Source: Epichloe hybrida
Lineage: Eukaryota; Ascomycota; Sordariomycetes; Hypocreales; Clavicipitaceae
Direction: 5' to 3'
DNA: 64,000 bases
Assembly (NCBI GenBank): GCA_019022495.1
Contig: JAFEKR010000011.1
Span: 1,240,001-1,304,000, forward strand
A model generated the notes under the pieces. It did not search any database. It was not told where the DNA came from and saw only the letters and a list, made by a program, of their open reading frames with translations. The position numbers were made by a program, and so were the translations under genes. Below are positions 33,311-43,309 of the stretch, one piece after another. Numbering within the stretch: the stretch's first letter is position 1; every line of letters begins with the position of its first letter.

Positions 33311-34703
33311 ATGCTGGCAAGGTCTTGCTTGCGCTCGACGCGCACCCTCAATGGGTTCCGAAATGGTGTGAACAATGTTTCCAAGGTATGATGGCCTCAC
33401 ATTTCCGGCTCGACTTCCTGCCTTGCCCCCGTTTTCGTGATTACCGAGGGATCTCAATCAACACCTGCGCCAACGCCATGAAACCACATGAATCGACTTG
33501 CGTATCCATCACTCGCTCAGGAATTCGATGCTGATGATTTTTTTCTATTTTTTTTCCCCTTTGCTGTACAGCGCGCCGCCTCCACGAGCTCGGGTGCTGC
33601 CGGGGAAGCTTTCCCTGCGCGATTGAACTTCGCTGCTATTGCCTCAACCACCATCGCTGCCGGTTCCATCGCTTGGTACTATCACCTCTATGGACCTGTG
33701 GTCTTTGCTGGAAGCCCTGCTGAGGAAGGGTACGTTTGACAAGAATTCGATTCCCAAGAGCCCGTTGGCAGTCTTGCCGACCACCATGGCTGTGTGTGGC
33801 ATAGATGGCCGTATTCGGGTTACGGGCTACTTTGTTCACTAAAATTGCTAACTTATCTCTTTAGTCTGCATGCCACGTCTTATCCCTGGGTTCACCAGCA
33901 GTGGTTGAAGACTTTCGACCACCAGGCGTGAGTTCACTCTTCCCTCGGCCAATGCTGCCAAGCACACACATGCCTAGATAGGAAACTTGATTTCCAAGTC
34001 TTTACTTTGCCCCTAACGTTGCTCTCTTAGTCTTCGCCGTGGTTGCCAGGTCTACCGTGAAGTTTGCGCTTCATGCCACTCCCTGAGCCGAATCCCTTAC
34101 CGAACACTGGTCGGCGCCGTCTTGACCGTCGATGAGGCCAAGGCTCTCGCCGAGGAGAACGAATACCCCGGCGAGCCCGATGAGCAGGGCGAGATCCAGA
34201 TGCGGCCTGGAAAGCTGGCCGATTATTTTCCCGACCCCTACAAGAATGAAGAAGCTGCCCGGTCTGCCAACAACGGTGCTCTTCCCCCGGATCTGAGCCT
34301 GATCGTCAAGGGTCGCCACGGCGGCTGCGATTACATCTTCAGCTTGTTGACTGGTTACCCCGAGGAGCCTCCTGCTGGTGCTCAGGTCGCCCCTGGCATG
34401 AACTTCAACCCCTACTTCCCCGGAACTGGCATCGGTATGGCTCGTGTTCTCTATGACGGCATTGTTGAGTACGAGGATGGAACTCCTGCTTCCACCTCTC
34501 AGATGGCCAAGGACGTTGTGGAGTTCCTCAACTGGGCTGCTGAGCCCGAAATGGACGACCGCAAGAAGATGGGCTTGAAGGTTCTCATTGTCACGTCGAC
34601 TCTATGGGCCATCAGTGTTTGGGTTAAGCGATACAAGTGGGCATGGCTGAAGTCAAGAAAGCTGGCCTACGACCCCCCTGCGGAATCCAAGACGCGTCGC
34701 TAA
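33311..34703 (+). CDS. cyt1: Cytochrome c1, heme protein of complex III
   Basis: Inner-membrane subunit of the bc1 complex that passes electrons from the Rieske protein to cytochrome c. Four exons: 33311-33385, 33572-33729, 33865-33927, 34031-34703; introns of 186, 135 and 103 nt, the second with GCTAAC. Product 322 residues. The bipartite presequence is visible: a basic start ([19 protein letters not shown]), then a hydrophobic sorting segment ([20 protein letters not shown]). The heme-binding CASCH motif is at 111-115 ([14 protein letters not shown]). The distal region [13 protein letters not shown] carries the probable axial Met. The C-terminal anchor is [20 protein letters not shown] followed by a basic matrix tail. 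All key residues are present. Confidence 0.96.
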
Positions 34704-35505
34704 GCAGCGTTCCGGCTGTGCATCATGTGTATACTAGTCTCCCCCCTTAGAGAAGCTCCTTTGTCGGTGGACGCGGCTAGAACGGAGGAATGGTGGGTTT
34801 CAAAACTGAAGGGAAGATGGATGGTAAGAGTGTAAATCAGGTGAACCAATTTCAATATCTTTTTTACTTTTGTTGTAGCTATCAGGATATGTGTTGTCGC
34901 ACTAATCTGACGGCTGGATGACATTGTGGAGCGCAATGACGAACAAGTCGAATATCTTTGGACGTGGTGGATACTACGACCTGACGATCATGACTTGCAC
35001 TGATGGCTCAGATTGATTGCACTGGGTATTACATTATGGCTTGGGATCACGGATTACGGATAGGGAGAATACTGAAGAGTCCTGAGGACTGGCCTGGTAC
35101 CCACTGTAACTATTAACGGAGCGACTCACTGTCACAGTCTGTCAGTGGCCCGGCCTACTCTGCCACTGCCCAAACATACAGTGGGTCGTATTACACACAG
35201 GCACCCGATCAATATTGTGGGTCCAATTCGGGGGCTGCAGGGCGGCGCTCCGCTCGGCAACGAAGAAGGACCTCGTCGGCCACTTCATCCCAGATCCAAC
35301 ATCCAAGCGCCCAACAAGAGCACTCCTGGCCCAAGCCGCTTCCCACTGGCATGAGTCTTTCGTTAATATTTCCTACTCGCAGAATCTAGCTGCAGCTCGT
35401 GACCAAGAACATCCATCGCATTCAGACCAAGCCATCCCGTCCCGTCCCGTCCCGTCCCGTCCCGTCTCGTCCTCTCCTCTTGCGAATCCATACAGACTTG
35501 AAACC
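34704..35505. other. Intergenic cyt1 to zinc-binding gene
   Basis: No gene recognised. It includes ATCACGGATTACGGA near 35050 and, in the presumed leader of the next gene, the CCCGT repeat at 35436-35470. Confidence 0.5.
35436..35470. repeat. (CCCGT)7 pentanucleotide repeat
   Basis: Six perfect copies of CCCGT and a seventh reading CTCGT, ending 35 nt before the chosen ATG of the downstream gene. It is in the presumed 5' UTR. Confidence 0.9.
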
Positions 35506-36297
35506 ATGCCTTTTGTCGTCACCGACAACGACGTTCAATCAACACGCAAGCGACGACGGGACGACGACGACCACGGCAGCATCCACCGAATTCACGAACA
35601 AGATAGGCACCAAGACCACTACCTGCTAAACGCGGTGCAGGACTTTGGCCCGTCCCGCAGAGTCCTCCCCCTATCGTCCAAACCCAAGCGAGCTCGCATC
35701 ATCACGTCGTCCTCCGAAGACGAGAACAGCAACATGCATTGTCTCAGCCGCGATGGCTTCGCAACAGCAGCAGCACACCGACGTCGCCCATCGCAGCAGA
35801 AAATACCTCCAGACCAACAGCCAAACATACATGCGGGAGGCAAGACACCCTTCCGGCCTACTGCCGCCGTATTGGCCCCATGCCACATTTGCCACAGACG
35901 ACCCACCAAGAAGTCGGATCTCGACTCATTCGCGCAATGCGAGGGATGCGGAGAAGTAGCATGCTTCGTGTGCGTCAGGCTGTGCCACGGGTGGAACGCA
36001 GACGACGGCATGTCCGTCATCTCGGAACAGGAGATGCTGTCGCGGTCATTTCACATGGGCGACGCAGATGACATGACGGCCGAGGCAGACGGGGAGCCTC
36101 AGCATCACGAGGAGCATCTACGACCATGTACAGAGGGGGCGAATGGAGAGAAACAAGAGAATGAGGCACGGCGATGGGGTAAAGGATGGGCTGCCTCCGG
36201 TCACAGATCTGTCGTATGCAGCAGGTGCTGCGTTGAGAGAGGCCGCCAGGGGGAAGTCGTCTGCTTGGGATGTCTGTCCGGCATGCCTGGTGCTTGA
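35506..36297 (+). CDS. Cysteine-rich, probable zinc-binding nuclear protein
   Basis: Function not recognised. I start it at the ATG at 35506 because the frame upstream runs through low-complexity leader sequence (the CCCGT repeat) and lacks protein character. Single exon, 263 residues. Residues 14-22 (RKRRRDDDD) and 59-63 (KPKRAR) look like nuclear localisation signals. A compact cluster follows: Cys126-x2-Cys129, Cys145-x2-Cys148, Cys153-x2-Cys156, Cys160-His161-Gly-Trp. Later there are Cys238-x2-Cys241 and Cys253-x2-Cys256. Spacing and the final HGW resemble a PHD/RING-like cross-brace interrupted by an acidic insertion (~185-220). It could be a chromatin reader, but no family is claimed. 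Confidence 0.7.
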   Translation: MPFVVTDNDVQSTRKRRRDDDDHGSIHRIHEQDRHQDHYLLNAVQDFGPSRRVLPLSSKPKRARIITSSSEDENSNMHCLSRDGFATAAAHRRRPSQQKIPPDQQPNIHAGGKTPFRPTAAVLAPCHICHRRPTKKSDLDSFAQCEGCGEVACFVCVRLCHGWNADDGMSVISEQEMLSRSFHMGDADDMTAEADGEPQHHEEHLRPCTEGANGEKQENEARRWGKGWAASGHRSVVCSRCCVERGRQGEVVCLGCLSGMPGA

Positions 36298-36929
36298 AGG
36301 CTGGGTATCATTCGCGGCAGTGAACAAGGATATAATGATTGATGACTCCCATACCATGGCCATGTATCTTGTTGATAAGGCTTGCTTGCACATACATGCA
36401 GAAAAGGGTTTTTTTTTTTCATTCTTATATTCCCTTCGCCACTGCATCATGGGTCAGGTGATTTTTTCATTCTCCGCCAAAGGATATCATAAGGATGGCA
36501 TGTTTCCATCAAAAGGAGGTCTCTCCTATTCTTCTTTTTCCTTCCTTCTCGAAGAATATAGGAAAGACGTTTATCTCGTACATAGCATATATCCACATCA
36601 TACACCACAAGCCCTTGTGGATGGATAGTTTACTCACTAATTCAGGCATCGGCTTTTAAGACTTTCAAAGGTATCACCTCGTCTTTTGGAAATTATGAAA
36701 CGCGCTGTCGGCTTAGTTTGCTTCGCTGCTTGCTACGCTGCCCATAGATGCTGCACTTTGCTTTCCCATTCGTGACGCCATCGACAAGATGTCGCCAAAC
36801 GCCTGCCTCCATGTAAACGTCGGCTACGGCAATTGTTGATCTCTCGACTTTTGGAAGCTCAAGCCTTTGTGTTCCTCCCATAATCATACACCAAAAATAA
36901 GTTCTTTGAAAATACACAAACAGTCCGCT
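36298..36929. other. Intergenic between convergent genes
   Basis: 3' flanks of the zinc-binding gene and rpt1. Only a T run near 36409 stands out. Confidence 0.55.
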
Positions 36930-38420
36930 CTAGTTATATTGCATGTACGTAGCCGTCGAGTTGAACTTGAGGTTGCCCTTGATAACCTTGTCCACAGCAC
37001 TCAAAAAGTCCTTCTCCGAAGCTACCTTTCTCCTTGCTCGGATGGCGAACATGCCGGCTTCAGTGCACACACTCCTCAGCTCTGCACCAGTCGCATTAGG
37101 ACACAGACGAGAAATAAGCTCCCATCGAATATCTCGCTCGACCGACATACTCTTGGCGTGAATGCGAAGAATGTTGGCTCGGCCCTCGAGATCGGGCAGT
37201 GAGAACTCAATCTTTCGGTCGATGCGGCCCGGTCTCATAAGCGCGGGATCTAATGTGGAAGGTCTGTTGGTGGCAAACATGACCTTGATGTTTCCTCGCG
37301 CATCGAAACCATCTAGTTGGGTAATGAGTTCCAACATGGTTCTCTGCACTTCGTTGTCGCCGCCAGCGCCATCGTCAAATCGGGCACCGCCGACAGCATC
37401 AATCTCGTCAAAGAATATAATGCAAGCCTTCTTTGTCCGCGCCATCTCAAACAGTTCGCGCACCATTCGAGCACCTTCACCGACGTACTTCTGGACCAGT
37501 TCACTGCCAATGACTCGGATAAAAGTAGCATCTGTTCTGTTGGCTACGGCGCGAGCACACAGAGTTTTGCCTGTACCAGGGGGGCCGTAGAGTAGCGCGC
37601 CCTTGGGAGGGTCAATCCCAAGATTGACGAAGCGTTCAGGAGAAAGCAGAGGCATTTCGACAACTTCTCTTAGCTTCTCAACTTGTTCTTTGCAGCCTCC
37701 AACGTCGCCATATGTGACATCGGGTTTCTCCTCCACAGTCATCATGGTAACGCTGGCATCGATCTTGGGTGGCAGCGGCAGCATGATTTGATACTTGTTA
37801 CGGTCGACACCAACACGCATGCCCTCCTCGATATCGGTCGGGCTCACGCGTTCTCCCAGCTGCACGACGAATTTCGCAATCTGCTTAACATTGATGATAT
37901 ATTTCTTCTTTGACTCATCGCCTTTCTCGTCTTCGATGATCTTGGTACATCGTGCAACTTGGAAGGGCTGCTCCTCGTTCATTCGTTGTCGATCGGCGGC
38001 GACATCCCACAGATGCGGAGGTGCAAGACCCGTGTCGGATTCCTGTGCTGCGTTAGACGCACTTTCGGCAGAGATATGATTTGAATAGCACATACCTTGA
38101 CGCCAATCTTTTCATCCACACTTTGCTGTTTCTCTTTGATCTGTTTCTCTAGCTTCTTGATCGCCGCACCATATGGCGCGGCGCCGTAGGTCTTGAGAAC
38201 TTGAATATCCCTGAGAATGGACTTAGTCGACAAATACGGGGCGCGATGTCAGATGGGCTACTCATACTCATCTGTGAGAGGGGTGATCTTCTTCTCTTCT
38301 ATCTCATCATCGGCAAACTTCTTCTGGTACTTCTCCCAGTTTGAGCCAGTCGCGGAAGGCTAGCAATAGTTAGTGGCTAAATATCGTTGCAGAGGCGAAG
38401 GTAGGGAGGGCGCTTACCAT
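36930..38420 (-). CDS. rpt1: 26S proteasome regulatory ATPase Rpt1
   Basis: AAA+ subunit of the 19S base that unfolds substrates into the 20S core. As in pre10, the first coding exon is the ATG only (38420-38418). Introns are 38417-38360 (58 nt, ACTAAC), 38267-38211 (57 nt, CTGAC) and 38095-38043 (53 nt, CTAAC). Exons 2-4 are 38359-38268, 38210-38096 and 38042-36930; 440 residues. It begins [20 protein letters not shown]. An N-terminal coiled coil follows ([19 protein letters not shown]), then the OB domain ([20 protein letters not shown]). The AAA domain has Walker A GPPGTGKT (~223-230), Walker [10 protein letters not shown] (~278-286), sensor/arginine-finger region [12 protein letters not shown], and the Rpt1-type end [11 protein letters not shown], which is not an HbYX motif. 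Divergent from the chaperonin gene cct4. Confidence 0.96.
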
Positions 38421-38918
38421 GATGGAGATCCGCCTACGAGGCGCGTTGCCGACAGAAGAAGAAGATTGAGGAGGTTGGCCTGGAAGAGGTTGGGCATACG
38501 CGATGATGATCAAGCGAAATGAACAGTCGTTACGTAAATGATGGGAGGCCGGATGGAAGACAGGTTGTGTGATGTCTTTGTAGGCAATAGAAGCATTCCG
38601 TAATCCGAGTTAGGTTGCCTTGAGCTGCGTGCACGGGCCCCTGCTCGCGCTAACCCGCTTTGGGGCTGGCTGGGTGCAGGTGCTCACCAGGTGGCACAGC
38701 ACAAATGTGCAAGTCGTCGGAGCGTGGAAAATCTGTGGCCCGACGCCAAAATTTCTGGAGACCGCCCATGGCGGAGTAGGGCAGAAGGTGGGATATCTCA
38801 TGTTCTCAACCAGGCTGCCAGCATCCATCCCGCCATCCAGCGTTTCGGCATCAAACTCGCTGTCAAACACACAAGTCTCGACGAACCCCGCCGGCAGCTC
38901 ACATTCTTCGTCGCCATC
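38421..38918. promoter_or_regulatory. Divergent promoter region rpt1 / cct4
   Basis: 498 nt between the start of a proteasome ATPase and that of a chaperonin subunit; a candidate shared regulatory region for two proteostasis genes (inference). It contains ATTCCGTAATCCG near 38596. No defined transcription-factor site was recognised. Confidence 0.45.
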
Positions 38919-40723
38919 ATGTCAGCATCGGCAGTCTCTGCTGGGCAGTCCCAAAATGCCACCTTTAGGGTACGAGGAGCTTGAGCTGCTTTGCTATCCC
39001 AAGCTATCAAGAACCACCCCGCTAACAGGCTCTTAGGACAAGGAGAAGCCTATGGCTGTGAGATCATCCAATATTGTCGCTGCTCGAGGTACGATCATCC
39101 CACTGCAGTACGATCGTTCAAAAAAAGAAAAATACTAAGTCAGTTCCAAGCTGTTGCCGATGCCATTCGAACGTCTCTTGGCCCTCGAGGCATGGACAAG
39201 ATGATTCGAAGTGGAAAAGGAGAGACCATCATTACGAACGATGGACACACCATGTTGAAAAGCATGTCAGTCATGCACCCTACCGCCAAGATGCTGGTGA
39301 ATGTGGCTGGGGCCCAGGACGTCGAAGCCGGTGATGGTACAACTTCAGTTGTTGTTATCTGTGGAAGCTTGCTCGGTGCTGCAGATCGACTTCTGTCAAA
39401 GGGTGTCCACCCCTCCGTCATCTCAGAGGCCTTCCAGCGCGCATCCGCCGCCGCCGTTGAAGTTTTGCATGACATGTCCCAACCCATCACCCTCAGCGAT
39501 ACCTCTGCTCTCTTGCAGGCCGCCAACACATCTCTGTCATCCAAGATTGTGTCACAATACTCGAATCTGCTGGGCCCCATGGCTGTCAACGCCGTGACCA
39601 AGATCATTGATGTCAAGACGGCTGATAATGTGGACCTACGAAACATCCGCATCGTGAAGAAGGTTGGAGGAACTATCGAAGACAGCGAGCTTGTTCCTGG
39701 CCTGGTCCTGCACCAGCCAGTCCTCAAGAACGCGGGTGGACCTACCCGCATGGAAAAGGCACGAGGCACGCATTGGCTTGATTCAATTCCAGCTTAGCCC
39801 GCCCAAGCCTGATGTAAGATGCCAGATCCCATCAAGGATTATTTTCAGTCTTCCATGCTAACCTTTCGCCCCTTTTCTAGATGGAGAATACCATTCAGGT
39901 GAACGACTACAGACAGATGGACAAGATTGTCAAGGAAGAGCGTCTCTATCTTTTGAACATGGCCAAGAAGATTAAGAAGGCCAAGTGCAATGTTCTTCTT
40001 ATCCAAAAATCAATCCTCCGCGATGCTGTCAACGACTTGTCATTGCACTTTTTGGCCAAGCTGGGCATCCTAGCCATCAAGGACATCGAGCGAGACGAAG
40101 TAGAATTCATTTGCAAGTCGACAGGGTGCAAGCCTATAGCCGACATCGACTCTTTCACCGAAGACAAGCTCGGTTATGCGGAACTTGTTGAAGAAGCTGA
40201 GTCATCAGGCTCTCGAATGGTCAAGGTCACTGGCGCCAAGGCCAGCGGAAAGACCGTGTCTGTCGTCGTCAGGGGAGCCAATTCGCTGATTCTGGAGGAG
40301 GCCGAGAGAAGCTTGCACGATGCGCTCTGCGTCATGCGCTGTCTGGTGAAGAAGAAGGCTCTAATTGCTGGAGGTGGTGCCGCCGAGATTGAGATTGCGG
40401 CTCAGTTGTCTAAGCAGGCCCGCAGCCTCACGGGCACAGAGGCCATCTGCTGGAAAGCCTTCGCAGATGCCATGGAGGTTGTTCCTACGACATTGGCAGA
40501 GAATGCTGGCTTGAACAGCATCAAGGTGGTCACAGATTTGAGACATCGACACGAAATGGGAGAAAAGAATGCCGGAGTCAGCATCAAATCTGGTGGTGTC
40601 AACACAAACATTTCCAAAGAAAACGTGTTGCAGCCACTGCTGGTGAGCACGAGTGCGATTGAGCTGGCGGCGGAGACTGTAAAGATGATTCTGAGAATAG
40701 ATGACATTGCCCTGACGAGGTAG
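38919..40723 (+). CDS. cct4: T-complex protein 1 delta subunit Cct4, frame broken by a 7-bp duplication
   Basis: Subunit of the CCT/TRiC cytosolic chaperonin that folds actin and tubulin. Exons: 38919-38969, 39037-39088, 39151-39813, 39881-40723; introns 67, 62 and 67 nt with GCTAAC or ACTAAG branch sites. The second uses an AAG acceptor (39148-39150). Family marks: [27 protein letters not shown] (ATPase loop), and on exon 4 [10 protein letters not shown] and GGGAAEIE. In exon 3, AGGCACG occurs twice in tandem (39757-39763 and 39764-39770). Read as given, the frame leaves the conserved [19 protein letters not shown] segment and stops at 39795-39797, giving ~249 residues. Without one copy, all exons join in phase to 533 residues, the normal length. 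Sequencing error, a recent mutation, or a pseudogene with a copy elsewhere are all possible. Confidence 0.9.
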
Positions 40724-41066
40724 ATGAGAGCCTTCAGTAGGTTGATGTATGACATATCTACCCAAACATAAAAAGGAATAGAATACAAAGGGAACACATG
40801 ATGATACCAAGGATCTTCTCTCGCCTGTTTGCCTATGCTACGAAACGCTGTAGTGCCTTGGTTTAATGCCATTATATGGAAATATGGAAAGGGGGCAACT
40901 GCTGTCAGTCGTACCTTCCTTGCCACGGATACTAGCACCCCCTCCCCTCCAAGAAGAAAAACTCTGCGAGACACAACTTGTAGCCTCAATCATGAGCATT
41001 TCAAGACGCCTTCCTATTCACTCGGAATAGCACCATAGTATATGAAGAGAATTAGCTGCCTCTCCA
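40724..41066. other. Intergenic, nothing recognised
   Basis: Short spacer after cct4, presumably its 3' UTR plus the promoter of the small coiled-coil gene. Confidence 0.5.
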
Positions 41067-41612
41067 ATGGCTCGACGAAGCACGAGAAATCGGTCCGGGG
41101 ATGACTCTGATCCCAGCGTCATAGCCATGGAAGCACCAAAGCGAATCTACGAGGCAGGTGCTATGGCTCGCTGCATCACATCTGATGTCAAAGTGGAACT
41201 AATCCCTCTACGATTCAACAGCTGAAAAAGGAGCGTGACGAACGAGCGAAAGCTATTCTGGTCCAGGCGGAAAAGGCGCTCGCCTCCGTGCGTCAGCAAG
41301 CAATGGTCGTTGGGGAGGAAACTCGTCGGAACTGGTCAGCCATGTGTGGCAGTGTGTTTTGATTTGATTTGATACCCACCGCTAACCCCTGGTGATAGTG
41401 CTGAAAGACTGGCCCATAATCTAAAGAGAGTCATGGACCTTGTTGAGAAGAGGAAGCTGATTGAGGCGAGAATGCTAGACGTTGTTGCTGGCGTGCATTC
41501 GGAGATGCAGGAGGTTGAGGAGATGATTCTGGCAGGGTACAGGGGAAGACGGGACGAGGCCCAGCTGTCGCTGGAGGCTTTGAGTGGCAAGATGCCCCGT
41601 GGCAAAGGGTGA
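41067..41612 (+). CDS. Small coiled-coil protein, unknown function (tentative gene model)
   Basis: Not recognised. Three exons are proposed: 41067-41153, 41222-41343 and 41399-41612, giving ~140 residues. It begins MARRSTRNRSGDDSDPS and continues as charged helix: LKKERDERAKAILVQAEKAL, then AERLAHNLKRVMDLVEKRKL and VHSEMQEVEEMILAGYRGRR. Both intron 3' ends have branch sites (ACTAAT at 41199; GCTAAC at 41381). Intron 2 (41344-41398) is GT..AG. For intron 1 the ordinary GT donor at 41158 gives the wrong phase; only a GC donor at 41154 (GAG|GCAGGT) keeps the frame, so either a GC-AG intron or a one-base break is present. The start is confident, the first splice is not. A role in a structural complex is possible, but nothing specific can be said. 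Confidence 0.5.
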
Positions 41613-41839
41613 GATGTCCAGGCCGCATTGCGGTTTCTCAAATCTAAGTTTGTTTCCTACCACGAGTGCGCAGCGTGCAGACGAGTGATGAAACGGAATC
41701 ATGACGTCGTGAGAGGAGGGTGACCCGGTGACATTGAATTTTGTTTAGCTTTTCCACCTTCCCGTACCCGTTTAATGCACGAATAGTATACATGTTGTTT
41801 TTACATTCCCTTGGTGGTATATCCGAGGTTCGCCAAAAA

Positions 41840-42198
41840 TCACACCTTGTATCCGAAACCAGCCATGCAGCTCTTATATTGCTCGACAAAGGATCTGCAA
41901 TCGGTCGCCGGATCTGACGTATTCGAGAACAGCATGCACTCGTCTCGCTTCGACTTCTCCTCCTTGCACACACAGCATGGCTGTCTAGGTGTTAGCTTTC
42001 GCGAATCTCGTGCTCGGCATCGCACGGGTGGAGATTTTGTCGCATCATTTGCTGACCTTTGGCTTCGTGGCGCTGTCGGATGTCGCGGCGGGAACGGCTT
42101 GCGCCGAGCTCGAGGCTGCGAATCGAGCGGTCAGTACGTGATGAGTTGGTAGAGTGATTCGGAACCAACGTACGGAAGGCGAGGGGTTTGGCGTCCAT
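41840..42198 (-). CDS. cox17: Cytochrome c oxidase copper chaperone Cox17
   Basis: Intermembrane-space copper chaperone that hands Cu(I) to Sco1 and Cox11 for complex IV assembly. Three exons, 42198-42174, 42115-42057 and 41980-41840, with introns 42173-42116 (58 nt, CTGAC) and 42056-41981 (76 nt, GCTAAC). Product 74 residues. The copper site is the conserved KPKPCCVC with Cys30, Cys31 and Cys33. A CHCH fold with twin Cx9C follows: Cys33-x9-Cys43 and Cys56-x9-Cys66 (RDECMLFSNTSDPATDC, then EQYKSCMAGFGYK). The short Ala/Ser-rich N-terminus (MDAKPLAFPSSSAQAVPAAT) is usual for fungal copies. The splice at 41981/41980 restores KPK|PCC exactly. Confidence 0.95.
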
Positions 42199-42870
42199 GA
42201 TGCTTCTTGTTGGGGGTAAATGGGCTGCGCTGCGTTGCAATGGAGATGGGATGCACGAAGGACGGAAGCTGGGATTTTTGCCCAATGACAACGGGATGGA
42301 TGGGCTATTATGCGACGAGCTTGTCATTGGCGCTCGTGCCACGCTATGCCCCACTTTACTGTCATCTCATCTACACATTGTTAATTTGCTACTCTTCTAC
42401 GGATTACCGTGTTCGGGTTTTTGTTCTAACACTATCTTGTTTTATTAGCGAAAAAATGCGCTTGAGAACCACATCATGAATGAACCTTGTGAGACTTACA
42501 AAATAGCCTATGCGCATGGCCTGGAACCTCACGCTCTCCGGAGAATCTACTTTACTCTGGTTGGAAACCTCGGGGCGGGGGACCTGTCTTGCGGCGGCAC
42601 TCAGCCATGTTAAAATCAATTGAATATTCAACCAAAGCCTCAGGGTCCAGAACAAGCATAAGTCAAGGCACCGTTTAAAGTTTTTGAAGTTGTGACTCGG
42701 AGCTCCTTGATGAACGACAAGATGGCACCGGGTGGAACGCCACGCAAAAACATGTGTTGGATGCTGGTGAGCAATATTCGCCAGGTTCCTGCTTACGACT
42801 CTGCCAAAGCCACGCGTCACCAAGACAAGGTGGCGTCACCAATTGCATCATGACTCAGCCCTCGACACCT

Positions 42871-42950
42871 TGTTGGCACCTGTTGGCACCTGTTGGCACC
42901 TGTTGGCACCTGTTGGCACCTGTTGGCACCTGTTGGCACCTGTCGGCACC
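42871..42950. repeat. 10-bp minisatellite TGTTGGCACC x8
   Basis: Seven perfect tandem copies of TGTTGGCACC and an eighth with one change (TGTCGGCACC), about 360 bp upstream of the small-HSP start codon. Confidence 0.97.
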
Positions 42951-43200
42951 TCTTAACCGCCCGAGGCCGCGAATCCAGCTTACGGCGGGGACGCGCGGCG
43001 ACGATTTTCCTGTCGTGGTAGGACAGCCTCCTCACTATCTAGAGCACTCTATTCCGACCGAGCGCAGACATGCTAACCGCCTTGCATGCCTTGCGTGCCT
43101 GCGTGCCGGGCGAAACATGTGGGTGTACGCGTTCCAACTGGACTTGCCCCGGTCGTCGTGGTTTTGAAGCAGATGATGCCGCGTGGCGAAATGAGTCGAG

Positions 43201-43208
43201 CATATAAG
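43201..43208 (+). promoter_or_regulatory. Possible TATA box of the small-HSP gene
   Basis: CATATAAG about 100 nt upstream of the ATG at 43310, a distance and sequence fitting a stress-type TATA promoter. I did not see a convincing array of heat-shock elements. Confidence 0.4.
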
Positions 43209-43309
43209 TCGATGCGCATGTCCGTCCGTCCCTCCAGAGAATAAAGCTCTTTTCCAAACAAGCCCACGCTCTGGATAGAACACCTCCGACACATAGACAG
43301 CCTTCAGAT

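Larger units (their letters stand above)
42199..43309. other. Intergenic: cox17 upstream region and sHSP promoter
   Basis: About 1.1 kb with no recognised gene. It contains a CTACGGATTACCG motif near 42399, the eight-copy 10-bp repeat at 42871-42950 and a TATA-like box at 43201. Confidence 0.6.

Noticed and set aside
35215..35505. N-terminal extension of the zinc-binding protein
   Set aside because: The upstream frame encodes the CCCGT repeat and lacks an ATG in good context; the protein-like part begins at 35506.
42871..42950. Regular array resembling a CRISPR
   Set aside because: The repeats are contiguous 10-mers without spacers, and the genome is fungal; this is a minisatellite.
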